This document shows, piece by piece, positions 1-8,888 of a DNA stretch of 64,000 bases (positions are counted from its first letter, which is position 1; the number at the start of each line of letters is the position of its first letter). Source of the stretch: Metabacillus sp. KUDC1714 (GTDB lineage: Bacteria > Bacillota > Bacilli > Bacillales > Bacillaceae); contig NZ_CP055263.1 in the NCBI RefSeq assembly GCF_014217835.1, positions 62,001-126,000 of the forward strand. The letters are read 5' to 3'. A program made the translations under genes and the position numbers. Under the pieces are notes generated by a model. The model had not been told where the DNA came from and ran no database searches. It worked only from the letters and a program-made list of their open reading frames with translations.

Positions 1-77
1 ATATCCTCTACAGCTACAGACATTTCATTATGTATAAATTCAGTGACACCATTATTATGTATATTGTATTTAATCAT
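1..77 (-). CDS. Partial small gene running off the left edge
   Basis: An open frame starts with ATG at 77-75 and stays open to the window edge, giving about 25 residues beginning MIKYNIHNNG. Its ATG overlaps the TGA of the HNH pseudogene as ATGA, the usual sign of translational coupling in a phage-type gene string. A weak purine-rich site (AGAGAAG) lies upstream. The product is not recognisable from this stub. The call rests only on the coupled start and the open frame. Confidence 0.35.
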   Translation of the reverse strand, partial: MIKYNIHNNGVTEFIHNEMSVAVED

Positions 78-624
78 TCTGTTGCTTCTCTGTATGTATT
101 TGAAAGTATGATGTTCTGCACCGATCTAGCCGATACACCTAGTTCAATTCCTTTTTGGCGATACCACTCTATTTTTGCACATGTACGATTCTTAAACTCT
201 TCTCTAAGATGTTTAGAAATATCCAAAGACAATCTGACTTTATTCCAATGTCTGTCTCTAGAGTTCTGCTTATTTTGTTGGTCTGTAACCAATCTTAAAT
301 TTTCTAATTTATTATTACGTGGATCTTATCGATATGATCGATCTGTAAGCCTTGTGACAACCAGTAATCCTTTGTTACACCCATTGCGGAACTGAGTACA
401 ATTTCATACTTGTACATGGGAACTGGTTTACCTCCATTATCTGGAATCAGACGTGTCATTAAATATTGTCCATTATCCCCTGTGCCTTTACAGAACTCAC
501 TATCAAGCAACCACTTGCAACTAACTTTAGAATAAACTCTTCCTGTAGGTGTATGGCAAAGGTATTGCGAAAACCCAGGAACAGGTGTCATTTCACCTTT
601 TAATAGTTCAAATTTTTCATTCAT
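74..624 (-). pseudogene. HNH homing-type endonuclease, broken by one frameshift
   Basis: The first frame (624-304) carries an N-terminal part ending in LQIDHIDKI, the first half of an HNH nuclease motif. Translation stops at 304. The next frame continues with NNKLENLRLVTDQQNKQNS, the second half of the same motif (DHID...NN...ENLRLVT). Adding one base near 310 would rejoin the two as a protein of about 180 residues. The family cuts DNA and is typical of phages and mobile introns. An RBS (AGGAGTGG) precedes the ATG at 624. It belongs with the other mobile-element debris in the first 2.9 kb. A sequencing error could also cause the shift. Confidence 0.7.
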
Positions 625-663
625 CTATATTTCCACTCCTAATAATTTAATTTGAGTGCAAAC

Positions 664-703
664 AAAAAAGACACCTTCAACCATTGGAGAAATGGCGGTG
701 CCT
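664..703 (-). terminator. Rho-independent terminator, upstream of the HNH gene
   Basis: Read on the minus strand, GGCACC and GCCATT pair with AATGG and GGTGTC, followed by TTTTTTG. It would close a transcript coming from the 929-1342 gene side. Confidence 0.55.
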
Positions 704-762
704 CTCTTTTTACATCAGCTAATTATTGAAATGTGTGTCTCACGACATGACGTTTAAACTCC

Positions 763-808
763 AATAGTTACCTAATTCACCCTCTCCCAAATGGATCAGG
801 TAACTATT
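763..808. repeat. Perfect 11-bp inverted repeat
   Basis: AATAGTTACCT at 763-773 is repeated in inverse orientation (AGGTAACTATT) at 798-808, with a 24-base spacer and no T tract. It lies in the 304-base gene-free stretch 625-928 between two terminators. It could be an operator or a remnant of element-specific structure. Nothing else is visible in this gap. Confidence 0.5.
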
Positions 809-818
809 GCAAATTAAA

Positions 819-852
819 CAAAAAAAGACACCAACAAATTAATGTCAGTGTC
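819..852 (-). terminator. Terminator of the 929-1342 gene
   Basis: On the minus strand GACACTGACA pairs with TGTTGGTGTC across an AT-rich loop, followed directly by TTTTTTTG. It sits 76 bases past the stop of the hypothetical gene. Confidence 0.65.
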
Positions 853-928
853 AATTAAAGGAGAATAATTAATAATAAAAATTCGATAATTATTAATCTA
901 TAACTATAACTATCACCAGTGAGGTCGG

Positions 929-1342
929 TTAGACCTCACATATAGTAACAGTTGCACTAAAACTTTTCTTATCTTCCTTAACAGGTGTAGTAACAGTATT
1001 AAATATCACTTTCCATCCGTTCATTCCCATACTAATACCACTTTTAGCAATATAATCAGGGGCAATACTACAAAGCATATCGTCACCACTATAAATATTT
1101 GCATATCCTTTATCAGGTACAGTCTTTAAAGTGAATGATTTACCAATTAAATTATTTGTAATTTCCTTAGCTTTTTTATTTCTAGAAAGAATTCTCACCT
1201 TTTTATTCTTTACCGGTTCAATTTTATTTTCGTCTTGCTTCTCATACCAGTAATGACATAAGTATTCAGAATGCTCATTTTCAACATCTAAAATAGCATA
1301 ATTTCTACCCATCGTAGATAAGACAGTATATTTACCATTCAC
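929..1342 (-). CDS. Hypothetical protein, 137 aa, mobile-element region
   Basis: The protein (MNGKYTVLST...) is not recognised. It is rich in Lys, Asn and Ile, has no signal peptide or membrane segment, and contains a short beta-rich-looking C-terminus ending SFSATVTICEV. The start shown is GTG with no clear RBS, so the true start is uncertain; the frame is open upstream towards the end of the next gene. It follows the 285-aa gene by 25 bases on the same strand and has its own terminator at 819-852, so it was probably part of a phage-type gene string. No function is proposed. Confidence 0.5.
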   Translation of the reverse strand: MNGKYTVLSTMGRNYAILDVENEHSEYLCHYWYEKQDENKIEPVKNKKVRILSRNKKAKEITNNLIGKSFTLKTVPDKGYANIYSGDDMLCSIAPDYIAKSGISMGMNGWKVIFNTVTTPVKEDKKSFSATVTICEV

Positions 1343-1367
1343 TAAATCAGTACTTATTACAATCGGA

Positions 1368-2225
1368 TTATCTAGGAAACTTGTTTCTTTCCTGTTTTAC
1401 CTCAACTTGTTTAATAGTCATTTTATTATCTTTTACTTCAGCAATGCCTGCATTATTTTCCTTTGTATTAATACGTCCTAAATCATATAATACCGTTCTA
1501 AGATCTAACTTATTTTCAAGAGCATTATATCTCATACCTTCATAACAAACATCCCAGGCAAAGTCATAATTATCTTCTTGTCTATATGTTAATTCAACAA
1601 CAGCAGTTGCTAAAATACTAAGATTAGGCTCAACTTGATGGCATAATAAACGATATTTCTTTTTAATTAGTGAGTATTTAGCTCGAATAATATCTCTTTC
1701 TTCTGGATCTTGTTTCATTTTAGCTTTATTTTCAAAATCCCTAACTTCATTATTTACAACTCTTCTTTCCACTTTGTAATCCTTATACAAAGGCCTTAAT
1801 TTATCAATCACTTCATTAATGTAATTAAAATATGGTAATTGATTTCTATATTGGAAAATCTCTAATGGATTAATAATTGATTGATAATAATCAGGGTCAA
1901 TATCCTTTAAGTATAAATCATCAATCTTATCCTTTTGTTTCTCAATCCATCTAACATACTGATTTAATGGTGAATCTGTATCACTACTAAATTCATCTCG
2001 TTTACCACCATATACCCAATACATATAATAAGGTTTCTTCATTCTCTTCCCATGCATTTGAATAGGAAAAGCAATATTAACGGCCTCACCAGTTTTAGCT
2101 GCATCAATTAACATCATTTGATATATCTTATTTATACTAACTACTAAATCAGCTTTCATGTATTCACCATAGGATAAAGCTAAATCTTGAAATTTCGTAT
2201 TCCAGTTAGTTAAAAGGATTTTCAA
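1368..2225 (-). CDS. Hypothetical protein, about 285 aa, probably truncated at its N-terminus
   Basis: A Lys/Tyr-rich soluble protein of unknown family. Middle residues are helical and charged (KVERRVVNNEVRDFENKAKMKQ). The C-terminal part is well-formed (YDFAWDVCYEGMRYNALENK), suggesting that it was once a real phage or plasmid gene. The only start available is a TTG at 2225 that lies inside the last codons of the broken integrase, with no RBS. I read this as a deletion joint: the 5' end of this gene and the 3' end of the integrase were both lost and the remnants fused. Function unknown. Confidence 0.5.
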   Translation of the reverse strand: MKILLTNWNTKFQDLALSYGEYMKADLVVSINKIYQMMLIDAAKTGEAVNIAFPIQMHGKRMKKPYYMYWVYGGKRDEFSSDTDSPLNQYVRWIEKQKDKIDDLYLKDIDPDYYQSIINPLEIFQYRNQLPYFNYINEVIDKLRPLYKDYKVERRVVNNEVRDFENKAKMKQDPEERDIIRAKYSLIKKKYRLLCHQVEPNLSILATAVVELTYRQEDNYDFAWDVCYEGMRYNALENKLDLRTVLYDLGRINTKENNAGIAEVKDNKMTIKQVEVKQERNKFPR

Positions 2226-2809
2226 TTAGGATAGACTTATTTTTAAAATCAATGTTATCCGGACGTAAGTCACAAGACTCTCCTGCGCGTATGCCAGTAT
2301 CCAAAATTAATCTTGTTTGAACCCATGACCTATAAGAATGAAAAACAGTAAGGTCAAAAGTATTTAAAACTTTTCTAATTTCTTCAACATCAAGCAATGC
2401 TTTTTGCTTTCTTTTTGGCTTAATATTTTCAATATTTGCTACAGGATTTATCTTAATTTCCCTTTCAGATTCTAAAAAATTGAAGAAAACTTTGATATTT
2501 CTTAAATAATTAGCTACCGTAGTCTCACTAATAGGCTTATTAAAGTCATGTCTATGATCAGGATGATTAATTTTCTTTGATTTCTCACTTGAAACGACTG
2601 TATATTTACCTCTTTCACGTCAATATTTAACATACTGTCGAATATTGACCAGACTTAACTTTGTTAATATCAGTGATTTTAATTTCCTTTTCCAAATAAA
2701 TTAGGAAAAGTTTTAAAGTCTGTTCATAACTAGATAATGTTTTTCTTGATAAATTCTTTGAATCACAGTAAAGCATAAAGTTATCTAAATGATATTCAAT
2801 CTTAGACAA
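2206..2809 (-). pseudogene. Tyrosine recombinase (integrase), decayed
   Basis: The N-terminal SAM-like core-binding domain is read from ATG 2809 (MSKIEYHLDNFMLYCDSKNLSRKTLSSYEQTL in phage-integrase style, positions 2809-2714). A frameshift near 2645 and an in-frame TGA at 2622-2620 interrupt it. The frame then resumes with RGKYTVV and a second core-binding helix set (SETTVANYLRNIKVFFNFLE). The catalytic domain follows with the first box (DTGIRAGESCDLRPDNIDF, containing the catalytic Arg). It ends at 2206 straight after the beta-hairpin, so the HxxR and Tyr boxes are missing. At least three lesions make it non-functional. It lies 160 bases downstream of spo0A, presumably marking an old integration end. 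Confidence 0.8.
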
Positions 2810-2886
2810 AACAAAAGGCCTCCCTAATTATTGGATTAACCCAATAAACAGGAAGACCTTATATTAACCGGTATATAATTTAAAAT

Positions 2887-2921
2887 TAGTTGGTCACTAA
2901 ACTGTATTCGTTGGTCACTTG
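2887..2921. repeat. Short direct repeat TTGGTCAC near the element/spo0A boundary
   Basis: Two copies of TTGGTCAC, about 21 bases apart, lie between the dead integrase and the 3' end of spo0A. The position fits an attachment-site or integrase arm-site remnant, but eight bases is too short to be sure. Confidence 0.3.
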
Positions 2922-2972
2922 TGTCAGTGTTCCAACATTTATGAAGTGTCCTCATCCCTTGGTACGACTGAC

Positions 2973-3764
2973 TTAGCTAGCTTTATGCTCTAAACGCAAC
3001 TTATCAGCGACCATTGCGATAAACTCTGAATTCGTCGGTTTAGCTTTTGTCATGCTTACCGTATACCCGAATAAAGAGGAAATCGATTCAATGTTTCCAC
3101 GGCTCCATGCCACTTCAATTGCATGACGAATAGCCCTTTCAACACGTGAAGCAGTTGTGTTGTATTTTTTCGCGATATCTGGATATAACACCTTTGTTAT
3201 TGAGCCTAATAATTCGATATCGTTGTAAACCATAGAGATTGCTTCACGTAAATATAGATATCCTTTAATATGTGCTGGTACGCCAATTTCATGGATAATA
3301 CTTGTGATGCTTGCATCAAGGTTTTTACCCTTACCATGAGATTCATTGGATGATCTAATTGAAGAACTAGCTCGTTTAATAAGTGGTGCAGCGTTTCCAC
3401 TGACTTGGCGGATATGACTGGCTAACCCTTCCATATCGAATGGTTTTAAAATAAAGTATGCAGCACCCAGATCCACAGCTTTTTTCGTAACGTCCTCTTG
3501 TCCAAAAGCTGTCAGCATGATGACATTTGGCTGTGGACGATCCATTTGTCTTAACTTTTCTAATACGCCTAAGCCGTCTAAATGTGGCATAATTATATCT
3601 AATACTAAAACATCAGGTTCCTTATCTTTTAACATATCTATACATTCTTGGCCATTATACGCTACACCAAGAACCTCAATATCATCTTGACTTGAAAGGT
3701 ATTCCTCTAATAAACCTACAAGTTCACGGTTATCATCAACTATACAAACTTTAATTTTTTTCAC
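2973..3764 (-). CDS. spo0A: Sporulation response regulator Spo0A
   Basis: Master transcription factor for sporulation, phosphorylated by the phosphorelay. Residues 1-125 form the receiver domain: acidic pocket D10-D11, phospho-acceptor D56 (VLVLDIIMP), Thr in MLTAFG, and Lys in FILKPFD. A variable linker ([14 protein letters not shown]) precedes the DNA-binding effector domain, whose recognition helix region reads [20 protein letters not shown]. Length is 263 aa against 267 in B. subtilis. The start is GTG with a GAGGAGG site about 6 bases upstream. It follows spoIVB on the same strand in the order seen in B. subtilis, with its own promoter region containing Spo0A boxes. Confidence 0.99.
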   Translation of the reverse strand: MKKIKVCIVDDNRELVGLLEEYLSSQDDIEVLGVAYNGQECIDMLKDKEPDVLVLDIIMPHLDGLGVLEKLRQMDRPQPNVIMLTAFGQEDVTKKAVDLGAAYFILKPFDMEGLASHIRQVSGNAAPLIKRASSSIRSSNESHGKGKNLDASITSIIHEIGVPAHIKGYLYLREAISMVYNDIELLGSITKVLYPDIAKKYNTTASRVERAIRHAIEVAWSRGNIESISSLFGYTVSMTKAKPTNSEFIAMVADKLRLEHKAS

Positions 3765-3825
3765 AAATCTTCCTCCTCAGTCTCGTTTTGCCATTATGTC
3801 TTATATCTATACACGATTATACCTA

Positions 3826-3970
3826 ACAATTTCGACAATGTGGGTGTAAATCCTTTATTTTTATAAAAAAACTTTATAAATCGGAGATTATCTTAATCTC
3901 TCTTCAATTTGCTCCCTTTTTCGACTAAATATGCCATTTGACTTTTAGAGACTAAGGTAGTTTTGTCGAA
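3826..3970 (-). promoter_or_regulatory. spo0A control region with three Spo0A boxes and a possible sigma-H promoter
   Basis: The 0A-box core TGNCGAA occurs at 3831-3837 (minus strand, TGTCGAA), 3920-3926 (minus strand, AGTCGAA) and 3964-3970 (plus strand, TGTCGAA). On the minus strand AAAGGATTT followed about 13 bases later by CGAAATT resembles a sigma-H promoter. In B. subtilis spo0A has a sigma-H promoter and autoregulatory boxes, so the arrangement fits. The exact transcription start is inferred. Confidence 0.6.
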
Positions 3971-4021
3971 AAATCTTTCCATTTCTATTTTACATAATTC
4001 CTCATGAAAATAAAAGCAGAA

Positions 4022-4062
4022 AATAAAAAAACTGCCAAGAAAGAAAATTTCCCTTGACAGCC
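4022..4062 (-). terminator. Terminator of spoIVB
   Basis: On the minus strand CTGTCAAG pairs with CTTGGCAG across an A/T-rich loop and is followed by TTTTTTTATTTT. It begins just past the spoIVB stop and separates it from spo0A. Confidence 0.85.
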
Positions 4063-4068
4063 TTTTCA

Positions 4069-5361
4069 TTAACTTACTTTCTGTTTTTGTTTTGAATAAA
4101 TGTCAATGCCTGCTTCATTTAACATCCATTCAATGTGAACACCGTACCCACTTGTTGGATCATTTACAAAAACATGTGTTACTGCACCGATTACTTTTCC
4201 ATTTTGGATAATTGGGCTACCACTCATACCTTGAACGATCCCACCCGTTTTATCTAATAGTTTTTCATCAGTAATTTTGATGACCATCCCTTTGGTAGCC
4301 GGGAATTTTTGTGGTACTGAGCTAACAACCTCTACTTCAAACTCTTCAACTTTATCATTGTTAACAACAGTTAGAATTTTTGCCGGACCTTCTTTTACTT
4401 CATTCGAAAGTGCAATTGGCAATGCTTCATCATTTACACCATTGCTAATATCTTGATTAAGCTCTCCGAAAATCCCAAACGGGCTGTTTCGGGTAATGTT
4501 TCCGATTACTTCACGGTCTCCTGAGAATCGTGCAAGTTTTTCTCCTGGATTTCCGTTACTTCCTTTTTCAATGGAAGTGACTGTCGATCGGACAATTTGT
4601 CCATCTTCTACAACAATTGGTTTTTTAGTATCCATGTCAGATATAACATGTCCCAATGCACCATATTTTTTTGACTTTGGATCATAAAAAGTCATCGTTC
4701 CAATTCCTGCAGCAGAATCACGAATATACAAGCCAATTCGAAATGATCGATCATTTTCATCCTTTAATGGATATAGCTTTGTTTTTACTTCTGTTTCTTC
4801 TCTTGTAAGAACTAAATCAAGAGGTTCACCGGTTTTTCCTGCATTTTGGATAAAAGGGGTTACATCACTCATTTGTTCAATTTTCGTTCCATTGATGTTT
4901 GTAATGATATCTCCGACCTGTACACCAGCAATTTCTCCTGGTGATTTTTTACCTTCAGGTGTATTTATTTGGTGATGTCCAACCACCAATACACCAAGAG
5001 TATTCAGTTTTACACCAATCGATTGTCCTCCAGGGATCACCTTAAAATCAGGAAGGACGTTCACACCAATCTTTTTTACTGGAAAGCCAGCTAGGTCAAA
5101 AACAACTGCTCCTTCACCCGCTTTTTTCCCATGTACATCAAGTGTCTTACCATCACTATTTTTTTGAACTGTAAATGCTTCTTCTGCGTCTTGAGTAGCA
5201 TTTACAGGAATCGAACTTTGCACGCTCACATGTTGTGACTCAAATACCGACATATTATTAGGTAGTTTCACGTATTCCTTCACTTCTTTTACAAATCCTA
5301 AACTCATGAGTGAAACAAGGAGAATTACACCAACTATTTTTCTGATTTTATCTGTCTGCAA
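4069..5361 (-). CDS. spoIVB: SpoIVB serine peptidase (S55), sigma-K checkpoint protease
   Basis: Secreted from the forespore, SpoIVB cleaves SpoIVFA and so releases sigma-K activation in the mother cell. The protein has an N-terminal membrane anchor ([16 protein letters not shown], residues 9-24) and a PDZ domain around residues 115-205 ([19 protein letters not shown]). The C-terminal S55 peptidase carries the catalytic serine in [15 protein letters not shown] and ends in the family motif [14 protein letters not shown]. Length is 430 aa, close to the 426 of B. subtilis. The start is TTG at 5361 behind AGGAGAG. It lies between recN and spo0A, as in other Bacillaceae. Confidence 0.97.
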   Translation of the reverse strand: MQTDKIRKIVGVILLVSLMSLGFVKEVKEYVKLPNNMSVFESQHVSVQSSIPVNATQDAEEAFTVQKNSDGKTLDVHGKKAGEGAVVFDLAGFPVKKIGVNVLPDFKVIPGGQSIGVKLNTLGVLVVGHHQINTPEGKKSPGEIAGVQVGDIITNINGTKIEQMSDVTPFIQNAGKTGEPLDLVLTREETEVKTKLYPLKDENDRSFRIGLYIRDSAAGIGTMTFYDPKSKKYGALGHVISDMDTKKPIVVEDGQIVRSTVTSIEKGSNGNPGEKLARFSGDREVIGNITRNSPFGIFGELNQDISNGVNDEALPIALSNEVKEGPAKILTVVNNDKVEEFEVEVVSSVPQKFPATKGMVIKITDEKLLDKTGGIVQGMSGSPIIQNGKVIGAVTHVFVNDPTSGYGVHIEWMLNEAGIDIYSKQKQKVS

Positions 5362-5529
5362 TAACTTTCACTCTCCTCGCTCCTAACACACACCAAAACT
5401 ATATATGGCTACAGTTTTAATTTAGCCTTTTGAGCTCACATTTATAACTTGAATATCTAGAAAATTGAAGGTTTTATTGTAAGTTTTAAGCATAATTGAA
5501 TAATTTCGGTTCAAGACTAACATATACAA

Positions 5530-5562
5530 ATAAAAAGCTACCTTAATTGGCAGCTTTTTATG
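5530..5562 (-). terminator. Terminator of recN
   Basis: Minus strand: AAAAAGCTGCC, loop AATTAA, GGTAGCTTTTT. It starts immediately after the recN stop. Confidence 0.85.
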
Positions 5563-7263
5563 TTAACCTTTTGATGTATGTGCAAGTGCTAGGAGTTCTT
5601 TTGCATGTTCCTTTGATAGCTCAGTAACTTCAACACCAGCTATCATGCGACCTATTTCTTTAATTTTTTCCTCTTCAGCAAGCGGCTTAACACTTGTTTT
5701 TGTCCGGCCTGTATTCGTTTCTTTTGCTATATATAAATGAGTGTCAGCCATTGCCGCAACTTGTGGTAAGTGTGTTATACATAAAACCTGAGATCCGTTT
5801 GAAACACGGTAGATTTTTTCGGCGATCGCTTGTGCGACACGTCCACTAACACCTGTATCAACCTCATCAAAAATAATTGAGGTAATTCCTTGGTGCTGCG
5901 AGAATATGCTTTTCATTGCAAGCATTATCCTTGAAAGCTCACCACCAGAAGCGGTTTTACTAAGCTGCTTTAATGGTTCACCAGGATTGGTTGACAAATA
6001 GAATTCCACTTCATCAATACCTGCAGGAGAATATTTCAGATCATTTGTTGAAGTTCTTTTTTTAGCAAAGTTTACATCAAAGGTTGTTTTTTCCATATAA
6101 AGCTCTTTTAACTCACGATGTATTTCATCAATCAACACTTTTGCAAAATTTTTACGAATGCTCGTCACATTATTTGCTTCAATCGTTAGATCTTGAAGGA
6201 CAGAATCAAGCTCCTTTTGTAGCTTATGTAAATGACTGTCACGATTTTTGATCGTATCAATTTCGTCTTCAATTTTAGCAGAATAAGTTAATATTTCCTC
6301 AACGGATTGCCCATATTTTCGTTTTAAATGATTTATTTCATTTAAGCGACTTTCTACAAAATTTAAGCGCTCTGGATCAAACTCAAGTGCTTCTAATTCA
6401 TTCCGAACTTGATATGAAAGATCCTCAAGTAGATAATATGCATTTGAAATTGTTTCAGAGAGCTCCTTCAAGGTAGAATTTATCGAACCAACATCTTCTA
6501 GATTACTCATTGCATGTCCGACCCAATCTAGTCCTTTGTGCTCACCATGTAGTGAATTGTAGCTATTTTGCAATGATTCATAAATTTTTTCATAGTTAGA
6601 AATCTGAGTTTTTTCTTCCTGTAGAAGTTCATCTTCCTTTGGTTGTAAATTTGCACTTTCTATTTCCTCTAACTGAAATTGAAGGAGGTCAAGTCGATGT
6701 GCCATCTCTTGCTCATTTTCCGAAAGTTGGGTGATTTTTTTCCGGAGCAAGTCGAAGCTTTTATAAATTTCAACATATTCTCCAAGTGCTTGCTTTACTT
6801 TTTTTCCACCATATTGGTCAAGCAGTGTTAAATGATTCTCTTCATTCATAAGCTCCTGATTGTCATGCTGTCCATGAATATCAACAAGATACTGTCCTAT
6901 CTCCCTTAAGATTGCAATAGTAACAAGCTTTCCATTAATCCGACATATGCTTTTGCCTGAAGATGATAAATCCCGTCTTAAAACAATCATGCCGTCGCTC
7001 ACATCAATGCCAAATTCGTCACATTTCGTGTAGACAGGGTGTTTTTCATCATCTAAAAGGAACAACCCTTCAAGCTCTGCTCGTTTCTCTCCGTAGCGAA
7101 CAAATTCAGAAGATCCTCTAGCCCCAGCTAGTAAATGAATTGCGTCAATAATGATTGATTTACCTGCACCAGTTTCTCCTGTTAACACTGTTAGTCCTTT
7201 TTCAAAAGAAACAGTTAACGACTCAATTATGGCAAAGTTTTTTATAGATAATTCCGCTAACAA
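5563..7263 (-). CDS. recN: DNA repair protein RecN
   Basis: SMC-like ATPase that acts early at double-strand breaks. Walker A GETGAGKS lies near residues 29-36. Long coiled-coil arms fill the middle (LLQFQLEEIESANLQPKEDELLQEEK and onward). The ABC signature TASGGELSRIMLAMK and Walker B SIIFDEVDTGVSG are near the C-terminus. Length 566 aa is usual for the family. The start is TTG at 7263 with a GAGGTG site 8-9 bases upstream. It follows argR by 53 bases on the same strand, an arrangement conserved in B. subtilis, and has a terminator after it. Confidence 0.97.
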   Translation of the reverse strand: MLAELSIKNFAIIESLTVSFEKGLTVLTGETGAGKSIIIDAIHLLAGARGSSEFVRYGEKRAELEGLFLLDDEKHPVYTKCDEFGIDVSDGMIVLRRDLSSSGKSICRINGKLVTIAILREIGQYLVDIHGQHDNQELMNEENHLTLLDQYGGKKVKQALGEYVEIYKSFDLLRKKITQLSENEQEMAHRLDLLQFQLEEIESANLQPKEDELLQEEKTQISNYEKIYESLQNSYNSLHGEHKGLDWVGHAMSNLEDVGSINSTLKELSETISNAYYLLEDLSYQVRNELEALEFDPERLNFVESRLNEINHLKRKYGQSVEEILTYSAKIEDEIDTIKNRDSHLHKLQKELDSVLQDLTIEANNVTSIRKNFAKVLIDEIHRELKELYMEKTTFDVNFAKKRTSTNDLKYSPAGIDEVEFYLSTNPGEPLKQLSKTASGGELSRIMLAMKSIFSQHQGITSIIFDEVDTGVSGRVAQAIAEKIYRVSNGSQVLCITHLPQVAAMADTHLYIAKETNTGRTKTSVKPLAEEEKIKEIGRMIAGVEVTELSKEHAKELLALAHTSKG

Positions 7264-7316
7264 ACAAAATCACACCTCTTGTTTAATTTGGCTTATTTCG
7301 CATGTTTTTTCTAACT

Positions 7317-7766
7317 TTAAAGCATGTCCAAAAATCGTTCTGATATTGAATCAGTATCTTGTGAAGTTCTACATATGATTAAAATCGTATCATCTCCACA
7401 TATCGTACCTAAAACCTCATCCCAATCAAGATTATCAATTAGAGCACCAATTGCATTTGCGTTTCCAGGTAGAGTCTTCATAACAAGCATATGGCCAGCT
7501 GAGTCAATTTTAACAAAGGCATCCATTAAAGCACGTTTTAACTTTTGTAATGGATTAAAGCGCTGATCGGCAGGCAAGCTGTATTTATAGCGTCCATCCA
7601 TCATTGGAACTTTTACTAAATGAAGCTCTTTAATATCACGGGATACTGTTGCTTGTGTTACATTAAAGCCCATTCCTTTTAATAAATCAACTAATTCATC
7701 TTGTGTTTCAATATCATTGTTTGATATTATTTCACGAATTTTTATATGTCTCTGTCCTTTATTCAT
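7317..7766 (-). CDS. argR: Arginine repressor ArgR/AhrC
   Basis: Hexameric, arginine-responsive regulator of arginine biosynthesis and catabolism. The N-terminal winged helix-turn-helix contains the signature [21 protein letters not shown] (residues about 33-53). The C-terminal oligomerisation and arginine-binding domain ends with [14 protein letters not shown], including the GDDT motif that contacts arginine. 149 aa, as in B. subtilis AhrC. An AGGGGTG site precedes the ATG. It sits between tlyA and recN, the normal position. An AT-rich near-palindrome upstream (7784-7801) could be an ARG box for autoregulation, but this is weak. Confidence 0.97.
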   Translation of the reverse strand: MNKGQRHIKIREIISNNDIETQDELVDLLKGMGFNVTQATVSRDIKELHLVKVPMMDGRYKYSLPADQRFNPLQKLKRALMDAFVKIDSAGHMLVMKTLPGNANAIGALIDNLDWDEVLGTICGDDTILIICRTSQDTDSISERFLDML

Positions 7767-8036
7767 TAAAGCACCCCTTTTTGCAATGATGCATTTTTAT
7801 ACATTTTCTGCATGTTTATACCTTACATCTTATATTAAAACCCTTAAAAAGTACAGTTTTAATAAAAATCATTTAGATTAAACTGCATAAAACAATGATT
7901 ATCGGGGCTATTTTGTCTTATAATGATAAAAAACTAATAATTCATAAGTTGCATGAATATCCAGATAATTTAGAAAAACCAAAGAGGATAGCAAGCTGTA
8001 TTCTCCATCAAGAAAAAAACAGGATAATAGCAATTG

Positions 8037-8888
8037 CTAATTTTCCTGCTTTTCTTTGAGTTTATTCTCTTTTAGTTTTGCATGTGCTTCTTCAACAACA
8101 TCACTAGCAGGAATACCAAAATGATTTGTTCCTTCCTCTTGCAATCCTTCGAAGCGAAGATGTAAAAGGAACTCGATGTTTCCATCTCCACCTGTGATCG
8201 GTGAGTATGATAAGTTATAAATATCATACCCCTCTTTTAGGGCAAAGCTGACCATGTCATTTAGAACAAGCTCATGAACATTTGGATCGCGAACAATTCC
8301 TTTTTTTCCAACTAGCTCTCTTCCTGCTTCAAATTGCGGCTTTACTAAAGCCACAATATCGCTATGTGAAACTAAAATTGTTTTTAATACAGGTAAAATA
8401 AGCTTTAACGAAATAAAGGACACATCAATCGATGCAAATTCTGGTAACCCTTTTTCAAAATCAGCAGCTGTAGAATAGCGGAAGTTTGTCCGCTCCATAA
8501 CGACTACACGCTCATCTTGACGTAGCTTCCATGCTAATTGATTGTAGCCTACATCTACCGCATATGAGAGCTTAGCACCATTTTGGAGAGCACAATCTGT
8601 AAAACCACCTGTAGAAGAACCAATATCAATCATGATTTTATCTCGTACATGTAGATCAAAATCTTTCATTGCTTTTTCAAGCTTTAAGCCTCCACGACTT
8701 ACGTAAGGAAGAGTATTCCCCTTTATCGTTAGTACAAGGTCACGGGAAACCTTTTCTCCTGGCTTCTCTAAACGTTCTTCATTTCCGTATACAATTCCTG
8801 CCATAATCGCACGCTTCGCTTTTTCCCTTGTTTCAAACAAACCGTTTTCAACCAATAAAATATCTAGTCTTTCCTTTTTACTGCTCAT
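8037..8888 (-). CDS. tlyA: TlyA-family S4/FtsJ rRNA 2'-O-methyltransferase (YqxC)
   Basis: An S4 RNA-binding domain at residues 5-65 ([22 protein letters not shown]) is followed by an FtsJ-like SAM-binding methyltransferase domain with motif [18 protein letters not shown] and a K-D-K-E type set (ALVKPQFE). In mycobacteria TlyA methylates rRNA; in Bacillus the role is inferred from homology. Length 283 aa is typical. Its ATG overlaps the dxs TGA by four bases, so it is probably translated by coupling. It keeps the B. subtilis order dxs-yqxC-ahrC. Confidence 0.94.
   Translation of the reverse strand: MSSKKERLDILLVENGLFETREKAKRAIMAGIVYGNEERLEKPGEKVSRDLVLTIKGNTLPYVSRGGLKLEKAMKDFDLHVRDKIMIDIGSSTGGFTDCALQNGAKLSYAVDVGYNQLAWKLRQDERVVVMERTNFRYSTAADFEKGLPEFASIDVSFISLKLILPVLKTILVSHSDIVALVKPQFEAGRELVGKKGIVRDPNVHELVLNDMVSFALKEGYDIYNLSYSPITGGDGNIEFLLHLRFEGLQEEGTNHFGIPASDVVEEAHAKLKENKLKEKQEN

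Noticed and set aside
30..395. 121-codon plus-strand open frame at the left edge
   Set aside because: It is antisense to the HNH gene, whose motif is clear, and encodes a Leu/Ser/Phe-rich product typical of shadow frames.
7784..7801. Possible ARG box upstream of argR (TGCAT and ATGTAT half-sites)
   Set aside because: AT-rich near-palindrome with weak match to the consensus; mentioned only in the argR entry.
7895..8059. 54-codon open frame on the plus strand between tlyA and argR (MIIGAILSYNDKK...)
   Set aside because: No ribosome-binding site before the ATG, it runs antisense into tlyA, and no family resemblance is seen.
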